In this document: in pieces, positions 1 through 7,700 of the stretch
Position numbering within the stretch: position 1 is the stretch's first letter
How the letters are laid out: each line of letters begins with the position of its first letter
DNA from: an uncultured bacterium
GTDB taxonomy: Bacteria > Bacteroidota > Bacteroidia > CAILMK01
Assembly (NCBI GenBank): GCA_903835275.1
Contig: CAILMK010000351.1
Span: 1-11,403, forward strand
Length of the DNA stretch: 11,403 bases
Direction of reading: 5' to 3'
Position numbers and translations under genes: made by a program
Notes under the pieces: model-generated
Databases searched by the model: none
Told to the model about the DNA's origin: nothing
Seen by the model: only the letters and a program-made list of their open reading frames with translations

Positions 1-719
1 ATATGTTTCAAGGCTTCTATATGCTTCCACTCACATGCCAGAAGCAATGGAGTCCGCCCTTCAACATCAGGAACATTAATATCTTTACAATACCTTAGTA
101 ACTGCTCTACTTTTTTTAAATTATTTTCCCATACAGCACAATGCAATGGTGTCCATTGCCACAATGATGCATCAGATGAATCAACATCAATGGCGGAAGT
201 CTTCCAATTTCTTTTTGCACCCTCGGGTATTTTAGCTCCATGACTGATCAATAATTTTGCCACCTCGAAGCTCATTGTATCCACAGGAATAAAATCAATT
301 CCTACTCCCCAGCCTATGCAACCCATGAGAGGTGTCTCGCAATAATTTGTTTCAATATTTGGATCTGCTCCCGCTCTGATCAATATTTTTGCAAAATCAT
401 AAGAATGATCATGGAGCGCCCAATGAAGAATATTCATTCCATTTCTGTCCTGGGAATTAATATTCGCCCCCCTGCTGATAAGGAATTTTGCCAATATAGT
501 ATCCCTTTTGTACATAGCGATAAAAAGCAATCTCATTTCATTAGGATTTGAACCTCTAAGAACAAAATCGATTATGCTATCACCGTTGATTGTTTCGTTA
601 TAATGTAGATAATTATCAAGCTCTGCGGCAACTTTAACACTATCCTCCCTGCTAGGAATCTGAGCATAAAGTTTTGCAAAATTCAGGATTAGACACATGC
701 AAATAGCCATTTTCTGCAT
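1..719 (-). CDS. Secreted ankyrin-repeat protein, partial (C-terminus beyond left edge)
   Basis: An open frame reads from an ATG at 719 leftwards for 239 codons with no stop and leaves the window, so the C-terminus is missing. It opens with a short hydrophobic stretch (MQKMAICMCLILNFAKLYAQ) that looks like a signal peptide ending near Ala-Gln, suggesting export. Ankyrin-type helices follow: around residues 65-95 (LLFIAMYKRDTILAKFLISR then GANINSQDRNG), 96-128 (NILHWALHDHSYDFAKILIR then AGADPN), a longer irregular unit ending AKLLISHGAKIP, and one with the signature TPLHCAVWENNLKKVEQLL. The final visible unit begins GRTPLLLACEWKHIEALK. Ankyrin repeats are protein-binding scaffolds, so partner and role cannot be read from sequence. 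A second in-frame Met at codon 4 is an alternative start. A weak -7-like box (TAGTTTCG, 742-749, one mismatch to TAnnTTTG) lies upstream. The ankyrin fold call is firm; the secretion call is less so. Confidence 0.85.
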   Translation of the reverse strand, partial: MQKMAICMCLILNFAKLYAQIPSREDSVKVAAELDNYLHYNETINGDSIIDFVLRGSNPNEMRLLFIAMYKRDTILAKFLISRGANINSQDRNGMNILHWALHDHSYDFAKILIRAGADPNIETNYCETPLMGCIGWGVGIDFIPVDTMSFEVAKLLISHGAKIPEGAKRNWKTSAIDVDSSDASLWQWTPLHCAVWENNLKKVEQLLRYCKDINVPDVEGRTPLLLACEWKHIEALKH

Positions 720-780
720 TTGTATGACGGTTAATTTAATTCGAAACTATAAACGCGTATTAAAAGGATTTATTGCGATT

Positions 781-1683
781 CTACTTCCCACCCACAAAAG
801 CCTGCCAGTTGGCTACAGGGATTTCGTAATACTGCTCATCGAAGAGGGTATAATCAGGCTCGGCGGGTTCGGCATCTCGCGCAGGGTAAGTCAGGCTGTA
901 ATTCAGTCGTAAAATCGTGCCTGTTTTGGTCTTCTTGGGAGAGAGGCTGATCTGGAAATAACACTCCACAGAAGAATCATCGGGGTGGTCATTGGTAATA
1001 TTCCACTCTATGCGCTTTTTCATTTTGTCCACGAACTGCCCCTGGTTAAAGCAGAAATAGCTGCCGAAATAAATGAATTTGAGGTTCACTTTTGTGTTTT
1101 CCCTGATGGGTCCTAATGTGCGAAGTTTTTTAATTTCATCCTTCGGGATGATATAATATTCCACCGCGGGATAGCATTTCCACTCCTTGGTTTTGTCCTT
1201 TTGTTCCTCATTAATAGCCTTCATATAGCGCACCGCAAGACTGTAATATTTCTTTCCCTGGAAGCTCACAGGCATCAGGTCCATTTCCTGGAAATTATCC
1301 TTTCCTATTTCATAGCGGCTATAGTATTCATTATTCAGGTCAGGGTCTTCGAATGGAATTCTATTGGGGCTGCTGACCCATTTGCCAAAATCATTCTTCA
1401 CCCAGCCGGTGCCATTATGAAGGGTATTGATTACATCTTCAATGCTTACATGAAGGGTATCTTTTTCAGGACCTTTCTTTTTAGCCTCCACAGGCTTTTT
1501 TGTTTTCACTACTTTAGTGGAATCAGAAGGTCCAGCTGATATCGTGGAATCAGCCGACTTTGGGGTAGTGCTTGCTTTTGCCTCAGGCTTTTTCGCAGTC
1601 TTTTTATGAACCGGTTGCTGTGCAAAACCAATAGCGGCAATAGATAAGATAATGAGTGTGAAGTAGAACGCTTTCCTTGGCAT
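781..1683 (-). CDS. Hypothetical secreted protein with Lys/Ala/Pro-rich linker
   Basis: This 300-residue protein is not one I recognise. The frame stays open upstream to an ATG at 1761, but that start would precede the divergent queA start (1739) and would put 26 polar residues before the signal peptide. The ATG at 1683 gives MPRKAFYFTLIILSIAAIGFAQQ, a textbook signal peptide with likely cleavage after Ala-Gln, so I choose it. Residues about 24-75 are a low-complexity linker rich in Lys, Ala, Pro, Ser and Thr (HKKTAKKPEAKAS, then VVKTKKPVEAKKKGPEKD), probably disordered. The remaining ~220 residues form a mixed alpha/beta-looking domain with many aromatics (for example IYFGSYFCFNQGQFVDKMKK and YSLTYPARDAEPAEPDYTLF). 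No membrane segment, catalytic motif or T9SS tail is visible. Its 5' end lies 55 bp from queA, transcribed oppositely, so the two promoters share that gap. Exported location is likely; function is unknown. Confidence 0.75.
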   Translation of the reverse strand: MPRKAFYFTLIILSIAAIGFAQQPVHKKTAKKPEAKASTTPKSADSTISAGPSDSTKVVKTKKPVEAKKKGPEKDTLHVSIEDVINTLHNGTGWVKNDFGKWVSSPNRIPFEDPDLNNEYYSRYEIGKDNFQEMDLMPVSFQGKKYYSLAVRYMKAINEEQKDKTKEWKCYPAVEYYIIPKDEIKKLRTLGPIRENTKVNLKFIYFGSYFCFNQGQFVDKMKKRIEWNITNDHPDDSSVECYFQISLSPKKTKTGTILRLNYSLTYPARDAEPAEPDYTLFDEQYYEIPVANWQAFVGGK

Positions 1684-1738
1684 AATTTGTTTTTTCCAAA
1701 GTGGCGAAGTTAAGGAATTTGAAGAACTTTGCCGAAAG

Positions 1739-2962
1739 ATGAAAGAATCAATAGACATCAAGGAATACGATTATCCGCTAACGGAAGAACGCATTGCTGC
1801 CTATCCATTGGAGGAACGTAGTAATTCCAAGCTGCTGGTCTATGAGAAAGGGAGTATTTCCCACCGGCATTTTTATGACCTGCCGTATCTGTTGCCCGAA
1901 AATGTTTTGCTGGTGAGGAATATCACTAAGGTTGTGCAGGCACGCTTGCTTTTCACTCGTAAAACCAGCGGCATTGTAGAAGTATTTTGTCTGGAGCCCT
2001 TAGAGCCACATACAGAAATGAGCCTTGCTATGCAGCAAAAAGGCTGGTGCATTTGGAAATGCATGGCTAAGAAACTCAAACGCTGGAAAGTAGGCGAGAA
2101 ACTTTATATCCCGCTTCCTCCAAGAGGAAAATTTGAAGCTGAATTACTGAACCGTGATGGGAAATTTTGCGAAGTGAAATTCACCTGGGAACCCGAAGAA
2201 CTAACCTGGGCGCAAGTACTGGATATAGCAGGTAAAGTACCCCTACCACCCTATATACACCGGGACGCGGAAGAAAAAGACAAGGATACTTATCAAACGA
2301 TTTATGCAAAGGAAGAAGGAGCTGTTGCAGCACCTACTGCAGGCCTGCACTTTACTCCGGAAATAGAAAAGAAATTAGGAGAAAAAGGAATTGAAGTGGC
2401 GTCTGTTACCCTACATGTCAGCGCGGGTACTTTTCAGGCGGTTGAGGAAGAAAATGCACTGAACCACCCCATGCATCGTGAGCAAATTGTCTTTGAAAAA
2501 GAATTCATTGAACAACTCGCGAATACGGATAAAAAGATTATTGCCGTAGGGACTACTTCACTAAGGGCATTGGAAAGTTTGTATTGGTTTGGAGAAAGTT
2601 TGATAGCCAATCCTACGCAAAATGATTTTTTTGTAAGCAAAATGCAGTCGTATGAAACATCCCCCTTACCCCCTTCAAAGGGGGAATGTCTCGCTCGTAA
2701 CGGCAGCATGAATGCCATCCACGCATGGATGGATGAACGCAATATTCAAACTCTCATCGGGCATACCGAAATCATGATCTTTCCTGGATATGAATTCAAG
2801 ATAGTAAGTGGACTTATTACTAATTTTCACCAGCCGCAAAGCACACTTTTATTGTTGGTTTCCGCTCTCATTGGTGATGATTGGAAACGGGTTTATGGTG
2901 AGGCGCTGAAAAACAACTATCGCTTTTTGAGCTATGGGGATAGTTCTTTGTTGTTGCCATAG
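1739..2962 (+). CDS. queA: S-adenosylmethionine:tRNA ribosyltransferase-isomerase (QueA)
   Basis: QueA transfers and isomerises the ribosyl group of S-adenosylmethionine onto the 7-aminomethyl-7-deazaguanine at position 34 of tRNAs reading NAY codons, giving epoxyqueuosine in the cytoplasm. Family motifs appear in order: YPLEERSNSKLLV (22-34), SHRHFYDLP (41-49), VPLPPYIHRD (167-176), TYQTIYAKEEGAVAAPTAGL (184-203), VTLHVSAGTFQ (223-233), IAVGTTSLRALES (268-280), PGYEFKIVSGLITNFHQPQS (349-368) and the C-terminal RFLSYGDSSLLLP. At 407 residues it is longer than the ~350 typical of proteobacteria; Bacteroidota forms are also long. Two oddities stand out. The segment usually NDT or NNT followed by K/R-V-I-x-A-R-L reads NITKVVQARL (61-70). 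Residues about 307-323 (starting TSPLPPSKGE) look like an in-frame repeat insertion. A GAACTTTG box at 1724-1731, close to TAnnTTTG, lies 7 nt before the ATG and would imply a very short leader. Identity is very secure. Confidence 0.97.
   Translation: MKESIDIKEYDYPLTEERIAAYPLEERSNSKLLVYEKGSISHRHFYDLPYLLPENVLLVRNITKVVQARLLFTRKTSGIVEVFCLEPLEPHTEMSLAMQQKGWCIWKCMAKKLKRWKVGEKLYIPLPPRGKFEAELLNRDGKFCEVKFTWEPEELTWAQVLDIAGKVPLPPYIHRDAEEKDKDTYQTIYAKEEGAVAAPTAGLHFTPEIEKKLGEKGIEVASVTLHVSAGTFQAVEEENALNHPMHREQIVFEKEFIEQLANTDKKIIAVGTTSLRALESLYWFGESLIANPTQNDFFVSKMQSYETSPLPPSKGECLARNGSMNAIHAWMDERNIQTLIGHTEIMIFPGYEFKIVSGLITNFHQPQSTLLLLVSALIGDDWKRVYGEALKNNYRFLSYGDSSLLLP
2660..2686 (+). repeat. G/C-run palindromic repeat inserted in frame in queA
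   Basis: The arms CCCCCTT (2669-2675) and AAGGGGG (2678-2684) pair perfectly around a 2-nt CA, preceded by another C-run (2661-2665). In the queA frame this reads TSPLPPSKGE (residues 307-316). The composition is unlike the surrounding gene, and the peptide sits in a loop between FFVSKMQSYE and the conserved IHAWM/GHTEI region. From memory, C-run/G-run elements of this type are dispersed in many Bacteroidota genomes; that is recollection, not a search. It is probably a short mobile-like palindromic element captured in frame. Confidence 0.6.
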
Positions 2963-3072
2963 TCTGAACACGATTTCACAGAATTAAATGATTTGCAGGA
3001 ATAGAGACGCGATTAATCGCGTCTTTGCCTGCGGAAACAATGGCACACAGATTCCACAGATTGCACTGATTT
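2963..3072 (+). repeat. Composite intergenic repeat after queA (TCTGAAC + palindrome + 9-bp units)
   Basis: This fills nearly all of the queA-lipoprotein spacer. TCTGAAC (2963-2969) directly abuts the queA stop codon and is followed by GATT-containing sequence. A perfect 20-bp loopless palindrome (arm AGACGCGATT) covers 3005-3024. Three 9-bp tandem units then follow: CACAGATTC (3046-3054), CACAGATTG (3055-3063) and CACTGATTT (3064-3072). The same arrangement recurs after the T9SS gene (9681-9790), which marks it as a repeat family rather than unique sequence. As RNA, the palindrome would form a strong hairpin in the queA 3' untranslated region, but it has only a three-base T run after it. Confidence 0.7.
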
Positions 3073-3095
3073 TTTTATTTTGCTAAATATAAATA

Positions 3096-3692
3096 CTAAT
3101 GCGGGATTGATCCCGCTTTTTCAAATCCTTGCTTTATACTTGGACTATCATCCTGTATCCGCTGTCTTATCTTCGCAAGGCATGCTTTTAAACATTCGGC
3201 ATGCGCCTTGGTGAACATATCTTCACCCATGTATCCCCAGTATAAAGCGCAGTATTCCTTGTCAGTAGCAGTTTCTTTATACTTGCTGATTATCTGATGC
3301 TTTGAATCCAATATTTGCACCTCCACTTCAATCTCCTCCCTGATTCCTCCAACCGGCACCCCAACAAGGGAGGGTATAAACAATGTAACACAATTTACAG
3401 CAAATCCCCCGATGCCGACAGGAGACTGCTTATTGGTATAACTTAAAATGATATACCCGAATTTATCCCCCGAAGGTATGGTAAGGTTTTCTTCTACTTC
3501 ATAATCAAAAATTCTTCGGTCATCGGATGTGGCAGATGTATTTGTATTGGAATTATCAACTGATTTTTCAACCGCGGGCAACTTGGATTGTATGGGTTTA
3601 TTGGGTGGCAATTCACTGCTTAGTGAATAAATCCTGCAGCTTGCTGAAGATAAAATAACAGCCAGTAAAAAAACACCCTTAAGTATCTTCAT
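3096..3692 (-). CDS. Putative lipoprotein of unknown function
   Basis: This 198-residue protein starts MKILKGVFLLAVILSSASC, a signal peptide ending in a lipobox-like SASC with Cys19 as the predicted lipidated residue. The -3 position is Ser rather than the usual Leu, so lipidation is probable rather than certain. No acidic export signal follows the Cys, which in Bacteroidota would favour retention on the periplasmic side. Residues 22-60 are a Ser/Thr/Asn-rich tether. The main domain contains two glycine-rich hydrophobic stretches (SPVGIGGFAVNCVTLFIPSL and VGVPVGG), a strand-like EEIEVEVQILDSKHQIISKY, and an Ala/Cys-containing C-terminal helix (AHAECLKACLAKIRQRI). I do not recognise the family. 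It follows lspA by 34 bp on the same strand and may be the last gene of the ileS cluster; LspA would cleave its signal peptide. Its 3' end overlaps the queA terminator. Confidence 0.75.
   Translation of the reverse strand: MKILKGVFLLAVILSSASCRIYSLSSELPPNKPIQSKLPAVEKSVDNSNTNTSATSDDRRIFDYEVEENLTIPSGDKFGYIILSYTNKQSPVGIGGFAVNCVTLFIPSLVGVPVGGIREEIEVEVQILDSKHQIISKYKETATDKEYCALYWGYMGEDMFTKAHAECLKACLAKIRQRIQDDSPSIKQGFEKAGSIPH
3101..3121 (+). terminator. Intrinsic terminator for queA, inside the 3' end of the convergent gene
   Basis: The stem GCGGGA (3101-3106) and TCCCGC (3111-3116) encloses a TTGA loop and is followed by TTTTT (3117-3121), a standard rho-independent terminator on the plus strand, 138 nt after the queA stop. 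It lies within the last codons of the minus-strand lipoprotein gene, where the same bases encode Ala-Gly-Ser-Ile-Pro-His. Read on the minus strand, the hairpin is followed by a poorer T tract (ATTAGTATTT), so bidirectional use is possible but weaker. Confidence 0.65.
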
Positions 3693-3726
3693 TATTTTTG
3701 AGTTTTTATTTTAAATCCGAAGTCCC

Positions 3727-4356
3727 TTAAACGCTTTTCAGATCCTTTCTATAGAAAAGAAGAATAAGGATTACTCCTACTGAAATAGATGCATCTGCAA
3801 GATTAAATATAGGACGGAAAAAGACAAACTCCTCTCCTTTCCATAAAGGAAACCACTCCGGAAAATGTCCATTGATTATGGGCATATAAAGCATATCTAC
3901 TACCCTGCCGTGAAAAATAGCACTGGGATAAACATTGATCTGTTTAAACCATAATCCGTAAAAAATACTGTCTATTATATTGCCTGTAGCTCCGGCGAAG
4001 ATCAATGCCCAGCTGATGATAACGCCTTTACCGGCATTCAATTTTATCATTTTGAGCAGATACCAGAATATCCCGACCGATGCAATAATGCGGAACAGGG
4101 TGAGGAATAATTTTCCCCATACGCCGCCGAATTCTGCACCGAAGGCAATGCCATTGTTTTCTACAAATTGTAACTGAAACCAGTGGCCAATAAGATAATT
4201 GGGAGGGCCGCCCAGGATCATGTGGGTTTTTACCCATATTTTGAGGACCTGATCAGCAACCAGGACAAGAAAAATGATTACGAGCGGACGAGCAAAGTCA
4301 ACGGGCTTTGGCTGGTACGGCTGAATTTCGGCAATGGGATTTTCTAAAGTATCCAA
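3727..4356 (-). CDS. lspA: Lipoprotein signal peptidase (signal peptidase II)
   Basis: LspA is an inner-membrane aspartyl protease that removes signal peptides from diacylglyceryl-modified prolipoproteins just before the lipidated Cys. All family motifs are visible: DQVLKIW (35-41, first conserved Asp), VENNGIAFG (65-73), AGATGNIIDSIFYG (121-134), GRVVDMLYMP (150-159, catalytic Asp154) and FNLADASISVG (184-194, catalytic Asp188). Membrane segments lie at about 23-41, 84-103, 111-130 and 189-202. At 209 residues it is longer than the ~165 of E. coli because of an N-terminal extension and a longer segment between the third motif and the catalytic Asp pair (about 131-180), as I recall for Bacteroidota LspA. 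It starts 5 bp after the DksA-like gene ends, so co-transcription with ileS is very likely. The next gene encodes a possible substrate lipoprotein. Identity is secure. Confidence 0.97.
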   Translation of the reverse strand: MDTLENPIAEIQPYQPKPVDFARPLVIIFLVLVADQVLKIWVKTHMILGGPPNYLIGHWFQLQFVENNGIAFGAEFGGVWGKLFLTLFRIIASVGIFWYLLKMIKLNAGKGVIISWALIFAGATGNIIDSIFYGLWFKQINVYPSAIFHGRVVDMLYMPIINGHFPEWFPLWKGEEFVFFRPIFNLADASISVGVILILLFYRKDLKSV

Positions 4357-4361
4357 ACTGC

Positions 4362-4760
4362 TTATTTGCTTTTGAGTTTGGCTTCCATGCTTAATGTAGT
4401 ATGAGGTACGGCACGAAGCCTTTCCTTGGCGATCAGTTTACCGGTTTCCTTGCAGATGCCGTACGTCTTGTTTTCAATACGTATCATGGCATCTTCCAGG
4501 TTCTTGATGAACTTACGCTGACGGTCTGCTAACTGACTCATGTGCTCTTTTTCAGTGCTTATGGAATTATCTTCCATGAGCTTATTGGATGAAAAAGTAT
4601 CATCCGTTGCATTTTCACTCGGGCTCTTAATAGACTCCTGTAAATAATCAAGTTCCGCACGGGCTTTGGTAAGCTTCTGTGTGATTAACTCCCTGAATTC
4701 CTGCAATTCATCATCGCTGTAACGGGTTTTTTCTACTGCTTCCTCTTTTTTCTTAGCCAT
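4362..4760 (-). CDS. DksA/TraR-family protein lacking most zinc-finger cysteines
   Basis: DksA/TraR proteins enter the RNA polymerase secondary channel and modulate transcription, often with ppGpp. This 132-residue protein has the family layout: a Lys-rich N-terminus, a long coiled-coil pair (about 15-45 and 70-97), and a C-terminal finger region with the family pattern YGICKETGKLIAKERLRAVP (100-119). Of the four positions expected for the C4 zinc site (C-x2-C-x17-C-x2-C), only Cys103 remains; the others are Thr106, Ser124 and Ala127. Zinc binding is therefore unlikely. The coiled-coil tip reads TDDTFSSN rather than the DPVDRAA of E. coli DksA, so the known acidic pair is only partly kept. 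Its ATG overlaps the ileS stop in ATGGCTAA (8 nt shared), indicating translational coupling, and lspA follows after 5 bp. The family is clear; whether it acts on RNA polymerase like DksA is inference. Confidence 0.88.
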   Translation of the reverse strand: MAKKKEEAVEKTRYSDDELQEFRELITQKLTKARAELDYLQESIKSPSENATDDTFSSNKLMEDNSISTEKEHMSQLADRQRKFIKNLEDAMIRIENKTYGICKETGKLIAKERLRAVPHTTLSMEAKLKSK

Positions 4761-7700
4761 TTTTTTGTACGTCTATTTTAGTTGTAATATCTTCAATTTC
4801 AACGGATTCTGATTCGCCATTCATAGAATCGCTGAATTCAAGTGTATCCGCCAGTATTTCGCTGCAAATATAATCTTTAAAGTGATGTACTGCATTCTCG
4901 ATTTCTTCCTGCCTTCCAATCTTAACAGTAATATGATCCGTAACCTCTAAACCCTTGTTTTTCCGCAAGTTCTGAATCCTGTTAACCAATTCCCTCGCCA
5001 GTCCTTCTTTTTTCAGATCATCTGTGATGGTTATATCAAGGGCTACCGTCAGCCTTCCGTTGGAACTTACCAGCCACCCCGGAATATCTTCTGAAAGTAT
5101 CTCCACATCATCCGTTGATATTAAGAACTCTTCATCATTTAACGAGACAGTAAACGTTCCTTCCCTTTCTAAAGTTGCAATATCCTTTTGATTCATTGCC
5201 AGCACTCCCTGCTGTACCAGTTTCATCTTTTGTCCGAACTTGGGGCCGAGCTTTTTGAAATCAGGTTTTACTTTTTTAACGAGGATTCCTGAATCATCAT
5301 CTGTCAGGTATTCAATTGATTTAACATTCAGTTCCGAAAGGATTAGGTCACGAACGGCCTCAACTCGCGTACGTGTGCTTTCTTCCAAAATTGGTATCAA
5401 TATTTTATTCAATGGCTGGCGGACGCGGATTTTTGATTTCTTTCTGAGGGAAAGAACCATGGAGGAAATATCCTGTGCCATGGACATACGCGCTTCCAGA
5501 TCTTTATCAATCACATTTCTATTTGCTTCTGATAAATAGGTCAAATGAACAGAATCGTATTGAAGCGAAGTATTATTTTTCTTCGCTTTTTCACGAACTG
5601 AATCACTCAGGTTTTTAAATAGCCAATCTGCAAAGAAAGGCGCAAAAGGGCTGATCAGTTGTGAAATTGTTTTCAAACATTCAAACAGGGTTTCATACGC
5701 CGCTTTTTTATCTTCGGACATCTCACCTTTCCAGAACCTGCGCCTTGATAAGCGTACATACCAATTGCTCAGATGTTCGTCTACAAATTCTTCAACCAAC
5801 CTACCCGCGCGACTCGGCTCATAGTCATCCATATTGGCAGTAACTTCTTCTATCAAAGTATGAAGTTTTGAAATGATCCAACGATCCAGTTCTGTGCGTT
5901 GCGCCACCGGAACTATATTCTCTTCGTCAATTTCAAAACTATCTATGTTCGCATACAATGCGAAGAATCCATAGGTATTATATAAGGTGCCGAAGAATTT
6001 CCTTTGTACTTCAGCAATGCCTTCAATGTCAAATTTCAAGTTATCCCAGGGCTGCGCGTTGGTAAGCATATACCACCGTGTAGCATCTGCACCATAAGTA
6101 TCCAGGGTAGCAAAGGGATCTACTGCATTGCCCAGGCGCTTGGACATTTTATTTCCGTTTTTATCGAGGACAAGTCCATTGGAAACAACTGTTTTGTATG
6201 CCACTGAATCAAACAACATCGCAGCAATAGCATGTAAAGTAAAGAACCATCCGCGTGTCTGGTCTACTCCTTCCGCGATGAAATCCGCAGGGAAAGAATT
6301 CTTAAATACTTCCTTATTTTCAAAAGGGTAATGCCATTGTGCATACGGCATGGATCCTGAATCAAACCAAACATCTATCAGATCGCTTTCGCGAATCATT
6401 TTCTTACCTGTGGATGATACAAGAATAAAATCATCAACGTATGGTTTATGCAGATCGAAACTTTCATAACTGGCATCAGAAAAATCTCCTTCTACAAAAT
6501 GTGAAAGCGGATTGTATTTCATGAATCCCGCCTTTACAGACTTATCCAGTTCTTCCTTTAATTCCTCTACTGAACCAATGCATTTTTCTTCACGAACAAA
6601 TGAATCGCTGGCGCGAGTCTCTGACTCGTGTCCCAATTCATTTGGAGCAAGCTCTTCCCTCCATAAAGGCAACGGAATTCCCCAGAAACGGGAACGTGAT
6701 AAATTCCAGTCCTGCAAATTTTCCAGCCAGTTGCCAAAACGTCCGGTTCCTGTAGCTTCAGGTTTCCAGTTGATCGTTTTGTTTAACTCTATCATTCTAT
6801 CCTTACATGCAGTAGTACGGATGAACCAGCTATCCAGCGGATAATATAAAACGGGTTTATCAGTGCGCCAGCAATGCGGGTAACTATGCTCGTATTTCTC
6901 TACTTTGAACGCCCTATTCTCCGTTTTTAGTTTAATGGCAATGCGCTCATCCACGCTTAGGTATTTGTCCCTGCCTTGTTTTTTGCGCTCGTGCTCTTTT
7001 TCTTCTTCGCTCAGGTAATCTTCCTTAACAAATTCATGTGCGAAGTCAGTTACTTCCGCGGTGAATTTTCCTTGTTTATCAACCAGGGTCAATGAACCGA
7101 TACCATTTTGTTTTGCCACACGAAAGTCATCCGAGCCAAAGCTTGGTGCAATGTGCACTATACCTGTTCCATCTTCTGTAGTTACGAAATCACCAATGAC
7201 CACACGGAATGCATCGCCATCGGTCGGTTGTGCATAAGGAAGTAATTGTTCGTATCTGATTCCCTCGAGTTCGGAACCTTTGAATTCACCAATAATTCCC
7301 CAATGACCTACACGCCCTTTATTGACCATTTCCTTAGTCAATACTTTGGTAGTTTCTTCATCCGGAATATTCGCGGGATTTTCGTATTTAACCGCTGATT
7401 CCACTTCACGATAATCATCCACTTTTAATTCTGAAGCAGTTTTATCTGTCTCAAAATATTTCGCGAATAAATCTTTTGCAAGGATTAATGTAACGGGACG
7501 AAGAGTATATGGATTAAAAGTATTTACAACAAAGTAGCTGATGTTTTTCCCTACTGCAAGAGCGGTATTGCTTGGAAGTGTCCACGGAGTGGTCGTCCAT
7601 GCTAAAAAGAAAACTTCTTTGTTTCCGTAGGCTTTCTCAAAAAGGAATTCAGTTTTATCTTCGTGCTTTACCTTGAACTGCGCAACTGCAGTGGTATCCT

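Noticed and set aside
1201..1539. A 112-codon plus-strand open frame opposite the secreted protein gene
   Set aside because: The opposite strand has a signal peptide and coherent protein composition; this frame is its antisense shadow.
1684..1761. Longer N-terminus for the secreted protein using the ATG at 1761
   Set aside because: It would overlap the queA start and place 26 polar residues before a perfect signal peptide; the ATG at 1683 explains the protein better.
2660..2700. Frameshift or sequencing error at the C/G runs in queA
   Set aside because: The frame stays open and conserved QueA motifs continue in the same frame on both sides, so the runs are an in-frame insertion.
3046..3072. 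Three 9-bp tandem units considered as a CRISPR or iteron array
   Set aside because: The units are too short, too few and contiguous without spacers, and similar GATT-phased sequence recurs behind another gene, so this is an intergenic repeat.
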